Under the pieces are notes generated by a model. It was not told the DNA's origin. It saw only the letters and a list, made by a program, of their open reading frames with translations, and did no database searches. 64,000 bases of DNA. Source: an uncultured SAR116 cluster alpha proteobacterium. Its GTDB lineage: Bacteria; Pseudomonadota; Alphaproteobacteria; Puniceispirillales; Marisalimonadaceae. Positions 51,434-60,558 of the stretch are shown here, piece after piece. The stretch's first letter is position 1, and every line of letters starts with the position of its first letter. The stretch lies in assembly GCA_902615995.1 (NCBI GenBank), contig CACMRF010000002.1, positions 42,142 to 106,141 on the forward strand, read 5' to 3'. The translations under genes were made by a program, and so were the position numbers.

Positions 51434-51850
51434 TTAATTAACAGTCGTCTTTAGTCCCTCAATATTTGATAAATTGCTTGCTATTTGAGGAGGATTTTTT
51501 AAGAGTTCATTAATCTCATTTTCTTCATAAACTCGTGATCTGGTTAAAAATCTTTTTCCAGTAGGTCCTTCTAAAGAAAACATTCCACCTTTGCCATCAA
51601 CTACGTCAATAATTAATTGTGTATGTTTCCAATATTCAAATTGATCTTCCGACATAAAAAATGGTTGTGAACTAATGTTACCTAAATAAATATCTCTTGA
51701 TCCAACTCTAAACTCAGATCGAGGAAAACACATTGGTGAAGAACCATCACAACATCCACCAGATTGATGAAATACCAATAGTCCATGTATTTTTGATAAC
51801 TCGTTTATTAAATCATCAGTTTTTTTTGTTGATAAAACTCTTTTAATCAT
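51434..51850 (-). CDS. DUF779 protein, aldehyde dehydrogenase partner
   Basis: A 138-aa protein of the DUF779 family. Key blocks are LVFHQSGGCCDGSSPMCFPR (paired Cys plus another), GSRDIYLGNIS, FFMSEDQFEYWKHTQLIIDV and FSLEGPTGKRFLTRSRV. DUF779 genes are almost always next to AldB/ExaC-type aldehyde dehydrogenases, as here. GGAG lies about 8 bases before the ATG. Between it and the dehydrogenase is a perfect 10-bp hairpin. Role unknown. Confidence 0.92.
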   Translation of the reverse strand: MIKRVLSTKKTDDLINELSKIHGLLVFHQSGGCCDGSSPMCFPRSEFRVGSRDIYLGNISSQPFFMSEDQFEYWKHTQLIIDVVDGKGGMFSLEGPTGKRFLTRSRVYEENEINELLKNPPQIASNLSNIEGLKTTVN

Positions 51851-51867
51851 TTTTAACTCCAGTTTTA

Positions 51868-51892
51868 ATATCCTCCCAAGAAGGGAGGATAT
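51868..51892. promoter_or_regulatory. Perfect 10-bp inverted repeat between aldehyde dehydrogenase and DUF779
   Basis: ATATCCTCCC and GGGAGGATAT are exact complements around a 5-base loop AAGAA, in the intercistronic gap of the minus-strand operon. It is the most GC-rich perfect hairpin I found in the window. On the minus strand no T-run follows, so it is more likely an mRNA-stability or attenuating element than a full terminator; on the plus strand a T-rich tract does follow, but no gene reads into it. Confidence 0.7.
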
Positions 51893-51905
51893 AAACTTTT
51901 ATTTT

Positions 51906-53468
51906 TTAAAAAAAACCGTCTGGAACTTCTGCATAAGATACTAAAACGTTTTTAGTTTGCTGATAGTGGTTTAGCATCATCTTATGAGTTTCTCTTCCAA
52001 TACCTGAATTTTTATAGCCGCCAAACGCTGCATGAGCTGGATAAGAATGATAACAATTTACCCATACTCTACCAGCTTCTATAGCTCTTCCCATTCTATA
52101 ACATATGTTTGCATCTTTTGACCAAACACCTGCACCAAGACCGTAAAGTGTATCATTAGCAATTGAAATAGCCTCAGCCTCGTCTTTAAATGTTGTCACA
52201 GATACTACTGGTCCAAATATTTCTTCTTGAAATATTCTCATAGAATTATCACCTTTAAATGCAGTTGGTTCTACATAATAACCATTGGAGTATGCGCCAT
52301 CCATTTGTCTTTTCTCGCCTCCAAAAATTACACTTGCGCCTTCTTGTTTTCCAACATCTAAATAAGACATGATTTTATCAAATTGTTCTGAAGAAGCTTG
52401 AGCACCAACTTGAGTATTTAAATCAAAAGGATCTCCACAATTTAAAACTGAAACTCTTTTTTTAACCATCTCCATGAACGGCTCATAAATATCTTCATGA
52501 ACAACTGCTCTAGACGGGCATGTGCAGACCTCACCTTGATTAAAGTAAGCATGCAAAAAACCTTCCACACAACGTGAGAGATATTCGTCACCTCCATTCA
52601 TAATATCTTTAAAAAAGATGTTTGGACTTTTACCACCCAATTCTAGCGTAACGGGGATTAAATTTTCAGATGCATATTGTAAAATTAATCTTCCGGTAGT
52701 AGTTTCTCCAGTAAATCCTATTTTTTTAACTCTATTGCTAGATGCAAGAGGTTTTCCAGCCTCAACTCCATAGCCTTGAACAACATTTACAACTCCTGGT
52801 GGAAGAAGATCAGCTATTAATTCCATTAAAACACAAATTGAGTAGGGGGTTTGCTCAGCTGGCTTCAGTACAACAGCATTGCCTGCAGCTAAAGCTGGGG
52901 CAAGTTTCCAAGCAGCCATTAATATTGGGAAATTCCAGGGTATTATTTGACCTACGACACCAAGTGGTTCTGGATAATGATAAGCCATCATCCCTTGAGC
53001 GGAGTTACCACCACCAGATTGCATTCCATCAATATTACCAATAGTTCCCTCTTGAGCTCTGATCGCACCAGCGAAATATCTAAAATGATCTACAGTGAGA
53101 GGTATGTCAGCTGCCATTGGTTCACGTATAGGTTTTCCATTATCTAAGGTTTCAGCTAGCGATAATTTTTCCGCATTTTGTTCAATGACATCTGCTATTT
53201 TTAATAAAATATTTGATCTTTCGGCTGGACCGGTTTTACCCCATCCAGGAGCTGCTTTATGAGCAGCATCTAAAGCTAAATTTACATCATCAGCGTTAGA
53301 CCTTGGTATTTCACAAATGACCTTTCCGCTCGTTGGTGAAATATTTTCAAAATAATTTCCAGTTTTAGGTTTTGTCCAATCACCGCCTATAAAGTTCTCA
53401 TATCTTGAGCCCGGTTTAAGTTTTGAACCATCATCTCCAGGATAGATAAAAGGCTTAACATCATCCAT
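51906..53468 (-). CDS. Aldehyde dehydrogenase, AldB/ExaC type
   Basis: Oxidises aldehydes, probably acetaldehyde, with NAD(P). The 520-aa enzyme has [19 protein letters not shown], the catalytic Glu in [13 protein letters not shown] and the nucleophile in [12 protein letters not shown], a pattern typical of AldB/ExaC. The start is set at 53468 (MDDVKPF) because the upstream in-frame ATG at 53480 coincides with the GGAGG ribosome binding site of this start. Operon with DUF779. Linked metabolism could be alcohol or ethanolamine breakdown. Confidence 0.93.
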   Translation of the reverse strand: MDDVKPFIYPGDDGSKLKPGSRYENFIGGDWTKPKTGNYFENISPTSGKVICEIPRSNADDVNLALDAAHKAAPGWGKTGPAERSNILLKIADVIEQNAEKLSLAETLDNGKPIREPMAADIPLTVDHFRYFAGAIRAQEGTIGNIDGMQSGGGNSAQGMMAYHYPEPLGVVGQIIPWNFPILMAAWKLAPALAAGNAVVLKPAEQTPYSICVLMELIADLLPPGVVNVVQGYGVEAGKPLASSNRVKKIGFTGETTTGRLILQYASENLIPVTLELGGKSPNIFFKDIMNGGDEYLSRCVEGFLHAYFNQGEVCTCPSRAVVHEDIYEPFMEMVKKRVSVLNCGDPFDLNTQVGAQASSEQFDKIMSYLDVGKQEGASVIFGGEKRQMDGAYSNGYYVEPTAFKGDNSMRIFQEEIFGPVVSVTTFKDEAEAISIANDTLYGLGAGVWSKDANICYRMGRAIEAGRVWVNCYHSYPAHAAFGGYKNSGIGRETHKMMLNHYQQTKNVLVSYAEVPDGFF

Positions 53469-53622
53469 ATTTTCCTCCATAATTTATAATGATAATAATT
53501 ATCAAAAATATATTCGCACATGTCAAATTGAATCAAATATATAGTAAAAAATATAATTTTAGATTAAATTTTGAAAATTATTATTTTTTTAATAATATGA
53601 TTTTAATTTTGAAGGTTTTACA

Positions 53623-54639
53623 ATGTCAAAAACAGTTTTAGTAACAGGTATATCTGGTTTTATAGGCCTCTATTGTGCCAAAGAATTGTTAAATAAAGGA
53701 TATAAGGTTAAAGGAACAGTTAGAAATTCTTCTAAACAAAATGAAGTCATAAGTACTTTTAAAAAAAATAAAATAAATATTAAAAATCTTAAATTTGAAA
53801 TATTGGATTTAACTTCTGATATTGGTTGGGACAAAGCTATTGAAGGATGTGATTATGTTATGCATGTTGCATCACCGTTTAGAATTGCAATACCAAAGAA
53901 TGAAGATGAAATGATATTACCTGCAGTGGAAGGAACTAGACGTGTTTTAGAAGCTTCAAAAAAAGGTGGAGTCAAAAGAATAGTATTGACAAGTTCAATT
54001 GTATCAATGATGTCAAGTATTCGTCGTGGTCATTTTGGACCTAAAGATTGGACTGACATAAATTACCCTAATTTAAGTACATACATAAAAAGCAAAACTC
54101 TTGCAGAGAGATCAGCCTGGGATTTTATTTATAAAAATAAAAAAATATCTAAAATGGATTTAGTCGTAATTGCTCCAGGAGGAGTGTTTGGACCACCACT
54201 TGGAGATAATATTTCTTGTGAGTCATTAACTATACTATCCAAAGTACTAAATGGTAAAATACCTATGGTGCCTGATGCTGCTTTTCCAATGGTTGACGTA
54301 AGAGATGTTGCAAAATTACATGTACAAGCTTTAACTAACTCAAAAGTTTCTGGCAAAAGATTTATAGCATCTGGAACAAATCCTGTGAGTTTTGCTGAAG
54401 TTGCACAATTTCTTATAAATCAAGGTTACAAAGGTCCAAGTACTAAAATAGCACCAAACTGGTTTTTCAAATTTTTGTCTATGTTTGATCGTGAGGCTAA
54501 AGGAATGCTGGCATTGTTAGGAGTAAATATGATTGCAGATAATTCTGATACAATCAAAACTTTCACATGGTCTCCTATACCTTTTGAAAAAACTGTAATT
54601 GAAACTGCCAATTCAATTAAAATGATACAAACAAAATAA
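53623..54639 (+). CDS. NAD(P)-dependent epimerase/dihydroflavonol-reductase-like SDR
   Basis: Extended SDR of 338 aa. TGISGFIG near residue 7 binds the cofactor, MHVASPF near 80, LTSSIVSMM near 122 and the active-site YIKSK near 149 are intact; VIAPGGVFGPPLG and FPMVDVRDVAKLHV are typical of the dihydroflavonol-4-reductase/cinnamoyl-CoA-reductase branch. Substrate in this organism is unknown. It starts divergently from the aldehyde dehydrogenase. Confidence 0.9.
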   Translation: MSKTVLVTGISGFIGLYCAKELLNKGYKVKGTVRNSSKQNEVISTFKKNKINIKNLKFEILDLTSDIGWDKAIEGCDYVMHVASPFRIAIPKNEDEMILPAVEGTRRVLEASKKGGVKRIVLTSSIVSMMSSIRRGHFGPKDWTDINYPNLSTYIKSKTLAERSAWDFIYKNKKISKMDLVVIAPGGVFGPPLGDNISCESLTILSKVLNGKIPMVPDAAFPMVDVRDVAKLHVQALTNSKVSGKRFIASGTNPVSFAEVAQFLINQGYKGPSTKIAPNWFFKFLSMFDREAKGMLALLGVNMIADNSDTIKTFTWSPIPFEKTVIETANSIKMIQTK

Positions 54640-54728
54640 AGATTTTTTTTAAAAAAATTATCATCAATTCAAGAGATCTCCATTGTAATTGAAAAAAGAT
54701 TGTTATGGAAAAATTGAAATAATTAATA

Positions 54729-55541
54729 TCAATATTTTTCTAGAAAATTTAATATCTTATTAGCTAAATTAAATTCAAAAAGGTTATTGTGACCAGCATT
54801 TTGCACGAATATAGCTTTTTTTGGGTTGGGCGCAGCTTTAAATATTTTTTTTCCAAAAGCTATATTAATCACATAATCTTTGTAGCCATGTAGAATTAAC
54901 AAAGGAGATTTAATCTTTTTAATTATTCCTAAAATATCAAAATCATCTAAAACCAAATATTTTGCTGGAAAGATCCAATATCTCTTTTGTACCACATCAG
55001 CTACAGATGTGAATGGAGCTTCTAAGATAGTCATATTAAAAGAATAATTAGTTGATAAGTTTGTAGCAATTGCTGTACCAAGAGATTCTCCATAAACTAC
55101 TATATTTTTAGTTTTAATTTTTTGATTAATTAGGTAATTAATTGCTGCTTCCCCATCTTTATATAGCCCTAATTTATTCGGTTTACCTTTGTTTTCACCA
55201 TATCCTCTATATTCTAATAAAAGTAAACCATAACCTTTTTCTATGAAGGGCTTAAATTTATTAACTCTGTGACCAATATGACCAGCATTTCCATGTAACA
55301 CAAGAATAGTTTTATTAATGTTTGTTTCAGATTTTTTATATAAAGACTTAAGAATTAAGCCATCTGATGTATTTATATCTATCATATTTAGTTGGGTATT
55401 TTTATAAAAAGATTTACTAATTTTTTCTTTTATCGGAAAATACATAAGAGATCTTTGAAATATAAAAATTAGTACAAGTAAAGAAATATATAGAATGAAT
55501 ATATAGCTAAAAATTGTGAAAATTTTTGACTTATCGATCAT
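54729..55541 (-). CDS. Membrane-anchored alpha/beta hydrolase (BEM46/ABHD13-like)
   Basis: A 270-aa serine hydrolase with an N-terminal membrane helix (IFSYIFILYISLLVLIFIF) and FQRSLMYFP, a trait of the BEM46/ABHD13 group. Oxyanion region LVLHGNAGHIG, nucleophile elbow VYGESLGTAIA, Asp in GYKDYVI and His in NAGHNNLF are all present. It is probably an inner-membrane esterase or lipase of unknown substrate. It is 24 bases after the 609-aa gene on the same strand. Confidence 0.9.
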   Translation of the reverse strand: MIDKSKIFTIFSYIFILYISLLVLIFIFQRSLMYFPIKEKISKSFYKNTQLNMIDINTSDGLILKSLYKKSETNINKTILVLHGNAGHIGHRVNKFKPFIEKGYGLLLLEYRGYGENKGKPNKLGLYKDGEAAINYLINQKIKTKNIVVYGESLGTAIATNLSTNYSFNMTILEAPFTSVADVVQKRYWIFPAKYLVLDDFDILGIIKKIKSPLLILHGYKDYVINIAFGKKIFKAAPNPKKAIFVQNAGHNNLFEFNLANKILNFLEKY

Positions 55542-55565
55542 TTTATTTAATAGATTTCATATAAA

Positions 55566-57395
55566 TTATTTCGAGATTTGAGATGAAGAAATTATATCTC
55601 TTAAAGAAGATTTAACATCTGAAAAATTATTTATTCTTAAAATAAAAATTTTCCAAAATTCTTTTTCAAGTTTAAACTGATCTTCTAATTTACCATTACA
55701 AAAATTTAGTGTTCTTTTAAGTCTTATTGAGGCGTCGTGCAAAAATTCTTTGTTTTTTGAAATTCCATCAATCAATAAAATAAAATAAAGTAATATTTCA
55801 GGAAATTTTTGTATAAAAGATGACGTATATGGCCATAAATGGCTTTTAATTAGATTGAAATCAAAATGAGAACATCTACTGTAATAACTAAATAAAAGAA
55901 TTCTCTCTAAATTACCAATTTCTTTTCCCAATTTTGCATTAGAAACAGTTCTTTTTGCAAAATCTAATTTATCATGCCTCATTATTAAATAGGGTGCATG
56001 TATATGCGATAAAAATTCATTTTTATTTAAGGATGAAATAATAAATGCTTGATCTTCAGCCCTGTTTATAAAACTTGGAGTAAAAGGTGCCCATTTTTCT
56101 AATGCATTTAACGTAATACCTGTAGTGCCTCCTGTTACGTGAACTCTATGAATATTTTCCTTTTCATATATGATTTCAGCCTCTGTAGAAAGAGCATGTG
56201 ACCAATCTGGACAAAATACTCGCTTTGAGGAAATATTTGAAAAAATTGTTTTTTTCACAGGTCTTTTTACGTCTGGTATTAAATAATCTTTATAAGTTTC
56301 CCCTTTATTGACTAACCCACCAGCAAGCATTCCTAGATCAACAAGTCTTTCTTCGAAATCTATTCCAGTACCTCCCCAATATTGCTGATTTTTAAAGATT
56401 TCAAATATTGACATTTTGGACATTCTAATAAGAAATTTTTGGTCAAAAACCTGATCTAGATCTATTTTAAAGCTATACTTAAAGCTTTTATTTATTAATT
56501 TATTCCATAAAATTAAGGCATATTTTAAAAAAGTATAATGTCTTCCATAATTTCCATTAACACCAAATAACACTTCATAATCATTATTTTTAGGAAAAAG
56601 TGTATTTATGATTTTCGAAGTTCTATTTTCATCAAAAACAAACACGTCAATGAATTTTAAATTAAGTTTTTCTCTTATTTTATTTTTAACATAGTCAAAA
56701 GCAATTTCTTCTAATCCTTTGTGAGTTACTGATAGTGATAATATTAATGAAATTTTTTCATTATATTTTAAGTTACCACGTGTGAATTCTATATCTAGAG
56801 CTTTATCCAGATGCCTTAGTCCGTATAAAATTTCATTTTCATGATCAAATGCGTCAATTGGTATTGGATGATCATACCAATAATTTTGATTTTTACTGAG
56901 GAATGGCTTAATTCTACTTTGCAAATTTAATGGTATGTTATTTGATTTATAATCTTCAGGTATAGTAATTAATATATTACTTAAAAATAAAATTTCTTCA
57001 TGTGGAATTTGAATTGAGTTTTTAGGTTTTTTTAATTTTTTTAGTATTCTTTTTTCTAATATTTTATTTTTAAAACTTTTTGGATCACTTGACCCAGTTA
57101 TAGCGGTAGGTGAAAAAATACTCCACAAATTTTCTTTATTTGCCAGTTTTTCAAAATCATTTATATTTTTATTTTTAAATTTCATAAGAAATTTGTTAAA
57201 TGAATGATTTCGATAATCCTCTAAAAATTGTTTTGCAAGATTTGCATCAGGATGACTTTTAAAAGTTTTTAATAAAATTGATAAACAAATTTTTGAATAG
57301 TCATTATCTAAATTTTTGAAACTTACTTTACTTATTTCATTTTCAGTGAATGTTTTTGAAATAAACTTATTAAAAATTTTTTGGCTATTTCGCAT
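55566..57395 (-). CDS. Putative glycosyltransferase-like protein (609 aa)
   Basis: Not assigned with certainty. The centre has GT-A-like signs: SLILSLSVTHKGLEEIAFDY near residue 222, FGVNGNYGRHYTFLKYALIL near 282, a DxD-type FKIDLDQVFD near 310 and a late INRAEDQAFIISSL near 443, where an ED pair is often the catalytic base. N- and C-terminal arms are helical. No signal peptide or membrane helix. It shares a strand with the anchored hydrolase, but the link is unclear. Alternative: a nucleotide-sugar-binding protein of unknown fold. Confidence 0.6.
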   Translation of the reverse strand: MRNSQKIFNKFISKTFTENEISKVSFKNLDNDYSKICLSILLKTFKSHPDANLAKQFLEDYRNHSFNKFLMKFKNKNINDFEKLANKENLWSIFSPTAITGSSDPKSFKNKILEKRILKKLKKPKNSIQIPHEEILFLSNILITIPEDYKSNNIPLNLQSRIKPFLSKNQNYWYDHPIPIDAFDHENEILYGLRHLDKALDIEFTRGNLKYNEKISLILSLSVTHKGLEEIAFDYVKNKIREKLNLKFIDVFVFDENRTSKIINTLFPKNNDYEVLFGVNGNYGRHYTFLKYALILWNKLINKSFKYSFKIDLDQVFDQKFLIRMSKMSIFEIFKNQQYWGGTGIDFEERLVDLGMLAGGLVNKGETYKDYLIPDVKRPVKKTIFSNISSKRVFCPDWSHALSTEAEIIYEKENIHRVHVTGGTTGITLNALEKWAPFTPSFINRAEDQAFIISSLNKNEFLSHIHAPYLIMRHDKLDFAKRTVSNAKLGKEIGNLERILLFSYYSRCSHFDFNLIKSHLWPYTSSFIQKFPEILLYFILLIDGISKNKEFLHDASIRLKRTLNFCNGKLEDQFKLEKEFWKIFILRINNFSDVKSSLRDIISSSQISK

Positions 57396-57532
57396 ATTTT
57401 TTATAACAATGTTAATAGATTAAATTCTTAAATTTACTATACAATAGTTTTATAAAAACACGTTATTTCTTTTTTTCTACTAAGTTTAATCCATGTGAAA
57501 AAGATTTAATATAATAGATATTAACTTATAAG

Positions 57533-57922
57533 TTATTGTAAAAATTTATTTTTTTTAAAATCAGGCTTACAAAAGAACCAAAGCAAGATCAAATATAAAA
57601 GACTTAATAAATATAGAATTATAAATTGATAACTTGGCAAATCCCAATACATAATTAGATGTAAAATTTCAGAAAATTTATTATTTACTTTTGTATCATT
57701 TCTTAAAAAATTTTCTAATATAGTCAACGGACACATAAAACCCAAGATTGTTTCAATAAATATAATTCCCATTAAAATAATATGGATCGACCTATAATAT
57801 CTATTTTCTACCCACTTCCATTTTTGGTAATAACCTATGGGTATTAAAAAAAAACTGATTATAACAAATAAAAAAATACAAAAATGAAGTAATAAAACTA
57901 TTTCTGAAAATAAAATGTTCAT
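57533..57922 (-). CDS. DUF2784 membrane protein
   Basis: A 129-aa membrane protein with four hydrophobic segments and the DUF2784 hallmark of a CPLTILENFLR motif at residues about 63-73, following IIFIETILGF. Family function unknown. It stands alone, 137 bases from the next upstream gene on the same strand. Confidence 0.88.
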   Translation of the reverse strand: MNILFSEIVLLLHFCIFLFVIISFFLIPIGYYQKWKWVENRYYRSIHIILMGIIFIETILGFMCPLTILENFLRNDTKVNNKFSEILHLIMYWDLPSYQFIILYLLSLLYLILLWFFCKPDFKKNKFLQ

Positions 57923-58044
57923 CTATTTATAATATTAAAATTTTTTATTTTTAAAATTAATTTTATTTAAAAGTCTAAAGAATTTTGATTGAAAATTTTT
58001 AAACTAGGAATGATAATAAAGTATACAATGAATAAGGATACTCA

Positions 58045-59229
58045 ATAAAAGTCTTAATTAAAAATATTGAAACTATTGTATCAGGTGATTATTCTAATCC
58101 TCTTGTTCCTGGTGATAGTATTTTATTGAAAGATGGTGTTATTGATGAAATTGGAAATTCAAATTTCAAAAATATAGAAAATTGTGATGTCATTATAGAT
58201 GCTGATGGAGCGACGGTCACCCCAGGCTTCATTGACTCACATGTTCATATTACATTCGGTGATTACACACCCAGACAAAATACAATTGGCTATCTTTCAA
58301 GTTATTTACATGGAGGAACGACAACTTCAATTACGGCTTCAGAAGTTCATGTTCCAGGACGTCCAAATGACCCTGAGGGTGTTAAAGCATTGGCTATAGC
58401 AGCAAAGAAATGTTTTGATAATTATAAACCAGGTGGGATGACCGTGTATGCTGGTTCAGTTATTATTGAGCCCGGCTTAACACCCAATGATTTCTTAGAA
58501 TTGAAGAAGAAGGGGGTTTGGCTTGCAAAAGCTGGTTTTGGGAACGTTAAATCTGCTAATGAATATGTTGAATTAGTAAAAAATGCAAAACAAGCAGGGT
58601 TTTTAACAACATTGCATACTGGAGGCGCATCAATCCCTGGTTCATTTGCTATTACTGGTAATGACTTGATTAATATCAATCCTGATGTGTCTTTTCATAT
58701 TAATGGCGGTCCTGTTTCAATTGATGATAAATATTTTAAAATTATTTCAAAAGAAACAGATATTTTTATGCAAGTTTGTACTGCTGGTAATTTAAGAACA
58801 GCAATAATTTGTGCGAATGAAGCTTATCAAAACAATGTATTTGAAAGATTTTTAATAGCTACAGATACACCGACTGGAAGTGGGATAATGCCTTTAGGGA
58901 TAATCTACACCATTAGTCAAATTTCATCACTTTCTAAATTATCTCCAGAATTACTTATAGCTGCTGCCACAGGTAATGTTGCTAAAGCTTATGGAATAAA
59001 TTCTGGATTTATAAAAGAGGGGTTTAACGCAGACTTACTAATAGTAGATGCCCCTTTAGGTGGCACAAAATCAAATGCTCTAGATGCTCTAAAAAATGGA
59101 GACCCATTTAGTATTGGATCTGTAATAACTTCTGGAGTACCTCGCTTTGTAGGTAGAAGTAAAAATACTCCTCCTTCTATTAGAAATATAAAAATTGAAA
59201 AAAATAATATTTTAGAAAAATTTGAATAA
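58045..59229 (+). CDS. Enamidase-like amidohydrolase with non-canonical start
   Basis: A metal-dependent amidohydrolase like the enamidase of nicotinate catabolism. TIM-barrel metal ligands are visible: GFIDSHVHITF (HxH), LHTGGASIPG (His) and ATDTPTGSG (Asp). The N-terminal beta strand (KVLIKNIETIVSGDYSN) is encoded upstream of any ATG, GTG or early TTG. AAGGA at 58034-58038 points to an ATA codon at 58045 as start; TTG at 58126 is the first conventional one but would drop 27 conserved-looking residues. First gene of an operon with AA_synth, DhaL and DhaK. Confidence 0.85.
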   Translation: MKVLIKNIETIVSGDYSNPLVPGDSILLKDGVIDEIGNSNFKNIENCDVIIDADGATVTPGFIDSHVHITFGDYTPRQNTIGYLSSYLHGGTTTSITASEVHVPGRPNDPEGVKALAIAAKKCFDNYKPGGMTVYAGSVIIEPGLTPNDFLELKKKGVWLAKAGFGNVKSANEYVELVKNAKQAGFLTTLHTGGASIPGSFAITGNDLININPDVSFHINGGPVSIDDKYFKIISKETDIFMQVCTAGNLRTAIICANEAYQNNVFERFLIATDTPTGSGIMPLGIIYTISQISSLSKLSPELLIAAATGNVAKAYGINSGFIKEGFNADLLIVDAPLGGTKSNALDALKNGDPFSIGSVITSGVPRFVGRSKNTPPSIRNIKIEKNNILEKFE

Positions 59230-59239
59230 AGGATAAGAA

Positions 59240-59839
59240 ATGAAAAATGAGATAAAAGGACTTAAAATAAGAAAATGGATTGAGTATTTTGAAGAAACAC
59301 TTGAAAATGAAACTGGTGTAAAATTTGATAATGAACCATTGCGAAAATATGCGGTTGGGGCAATTTTAAAAAACCCTTATGCAGGTAAATATTCACAAAA
59401 TCTAGATTTACTGATTAATCCATCAAAAGACCTTGGTATTGCTTTTGGCAAAAGATTATTGAGATGTGCAAACGATAATCCAATTTTAAGTTATGGTAAA
59501 TCTTGTATTGTTGGAACGCTCGGTGAATATGAGCACGGAAATGCTTGTTTGACAACAGCTTTTGCAGACCCAATTCGAGAAGTTATTGGTGGAGGAGTTG
59601 CCTGGATACCTTCTACAGGCAAAATTGGCGGTCCAGGAACTGAAATAGATATCCCTTTTGCCCATAAAGATGCTATTTACGCTAGATCATTTTATGATAC
59701 ATTAACTTTATCAATTAATGATGCTCCTAAACCAGATGAAATTTTGGTGTTATTTGCTGCAGCTTCAAGATCTAGACTACACGCTAGATTAGGCGGATTA
59801 GAAGAAAAAGATATTATTGGTAATGACGGTTTAAGATAA
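59240..59839 (+). CDS. Amino acid synthesis (AA_synth, DUF1185) family protein
   Basis: A 199-aa protein of the AA_synth family: YAVGAILKNPYAGKY near residue 34, SCIVGTLGEYEHGNACL near 89, a IGGGVAWIPSTGKIG segment near 116 and VLFAAASRSRLHARLGGL near the end. The family is of poorly defined biochemistry, usually next to amidohydrolases or flavin monooxygenases in catabolic loci. GGATAAG lies upstream; it starts 10 bases after the enamidase stop. Confidence 0.88.
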   Translation: MKNEIKGLKIRKWIEYFEETLENETGVKFDNEPLRKYAVGAILKNPYAGKYSQNLDLLINPSKDLGIAFGKRLLRCANDNPILSYGKSCIVGTLGEYEHGNACLTTAFADPIREVIGGGVAWIPSTGKIGGPGTEIDIPFAHKDAIYARSFYDTLTLSINDAPKPDEILVLFAAASRSRLHARLGGLEEKDIIGNDGLR

Positions 59840-59919
59840 CTTTTAATCTAAAACTTTGAAAGCATTTTTGCTTTTTTGTAACATTTAATTACTATATTTT
59901 TATAATCAGGGAGAGTTTA

Positions 59920-60549
59920 GTGAGTAATGATTTTTTAATCAAAAATGCAAAAGAAATTCAAGTTGTTATTGACAATAATGCACCTGAAATAGAAAAATTA
60001 GATCAAGAAATTGGTGATGGAGACCATATTTTTAATGTCCAAAGAGGAATTAAACTTGTAATTGAGTTAGAGCCAATAATCAAACATTTATCAATGTCAA
60101 AAGCTTTAAATCAAATAGCTATGAAAATTTTATCAGGTATTGGAGGTTCTTCTGGTGCATTATTCGGCACACTATTCATGACTATGGCAAAAGTTAGCAA
60201 TATTGATAACGGCGTTGATTACAAAAAAGCGATAAATATGTTTGCAGATGGTGTGGAGGCGGTTAAGCAACGAGGTAAGGCTGATGTAGGAGAAAAAACA
60301 ATGATGGATGTTTTAATACCTGTTGCTAATTGTTTAAAACAAGGAGTTGAGAAAAAAAAAGATCTTAAAGATTTAATGAGAGAAGCTATAGAAGAAGCTG
60401 AAAAAGGGATGATATCAACTAAGGATTTATTGGCTACTAAAGGCAGAGCTTCTTTTTTGGGTGAGCGTTCAAAGGGACATATTGATCCAGGCGCTCGTAC
60501 TTCACAGCTAATGATTAGAACAGTGTGCATGTCAATATTAAATACTTAG
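59920..60549 (+). CDS. dhaL: Dihydroxyacetone kinase subunit DhaL
   Basis: ADP/ATP-binding subunit of a DhaK-DhaL pair, 209 aa. The GDGDH motif (LDQEIGDGDHIFNVQRG) coordinates Mg-nucleotide and GGSSGALFGTLF binds phosphates; the end has SKGHIDPGARTSQLMI. Start is GTG at 59920 with AGGGAG nearby. No DhaM gene or other PTS component is in the window, so phosphate is likely taken from ATP, or from a distant DhaM. Confidence 0.94.
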   Translation: MSNDFLIKNAKEIQVVIDNNAPEIEKLDQEIGDGDHIFNVQRGIKLVIELEPIIKHLSMSKALNQIAMKILSGIGGSSGALFGTLFMTMAKVSNIDNGVDYKKAINMFADGVEAVKQRGKADVGEKTMMDVLIPVANCLKQGVEKKKDLKDLMREAIEEAEKGMISTKDLLATKGRASFLGERSKGHIDPGARTSQLMIRTVCMSILNT

Positions 60550-60558
60550 GAGAAATAT

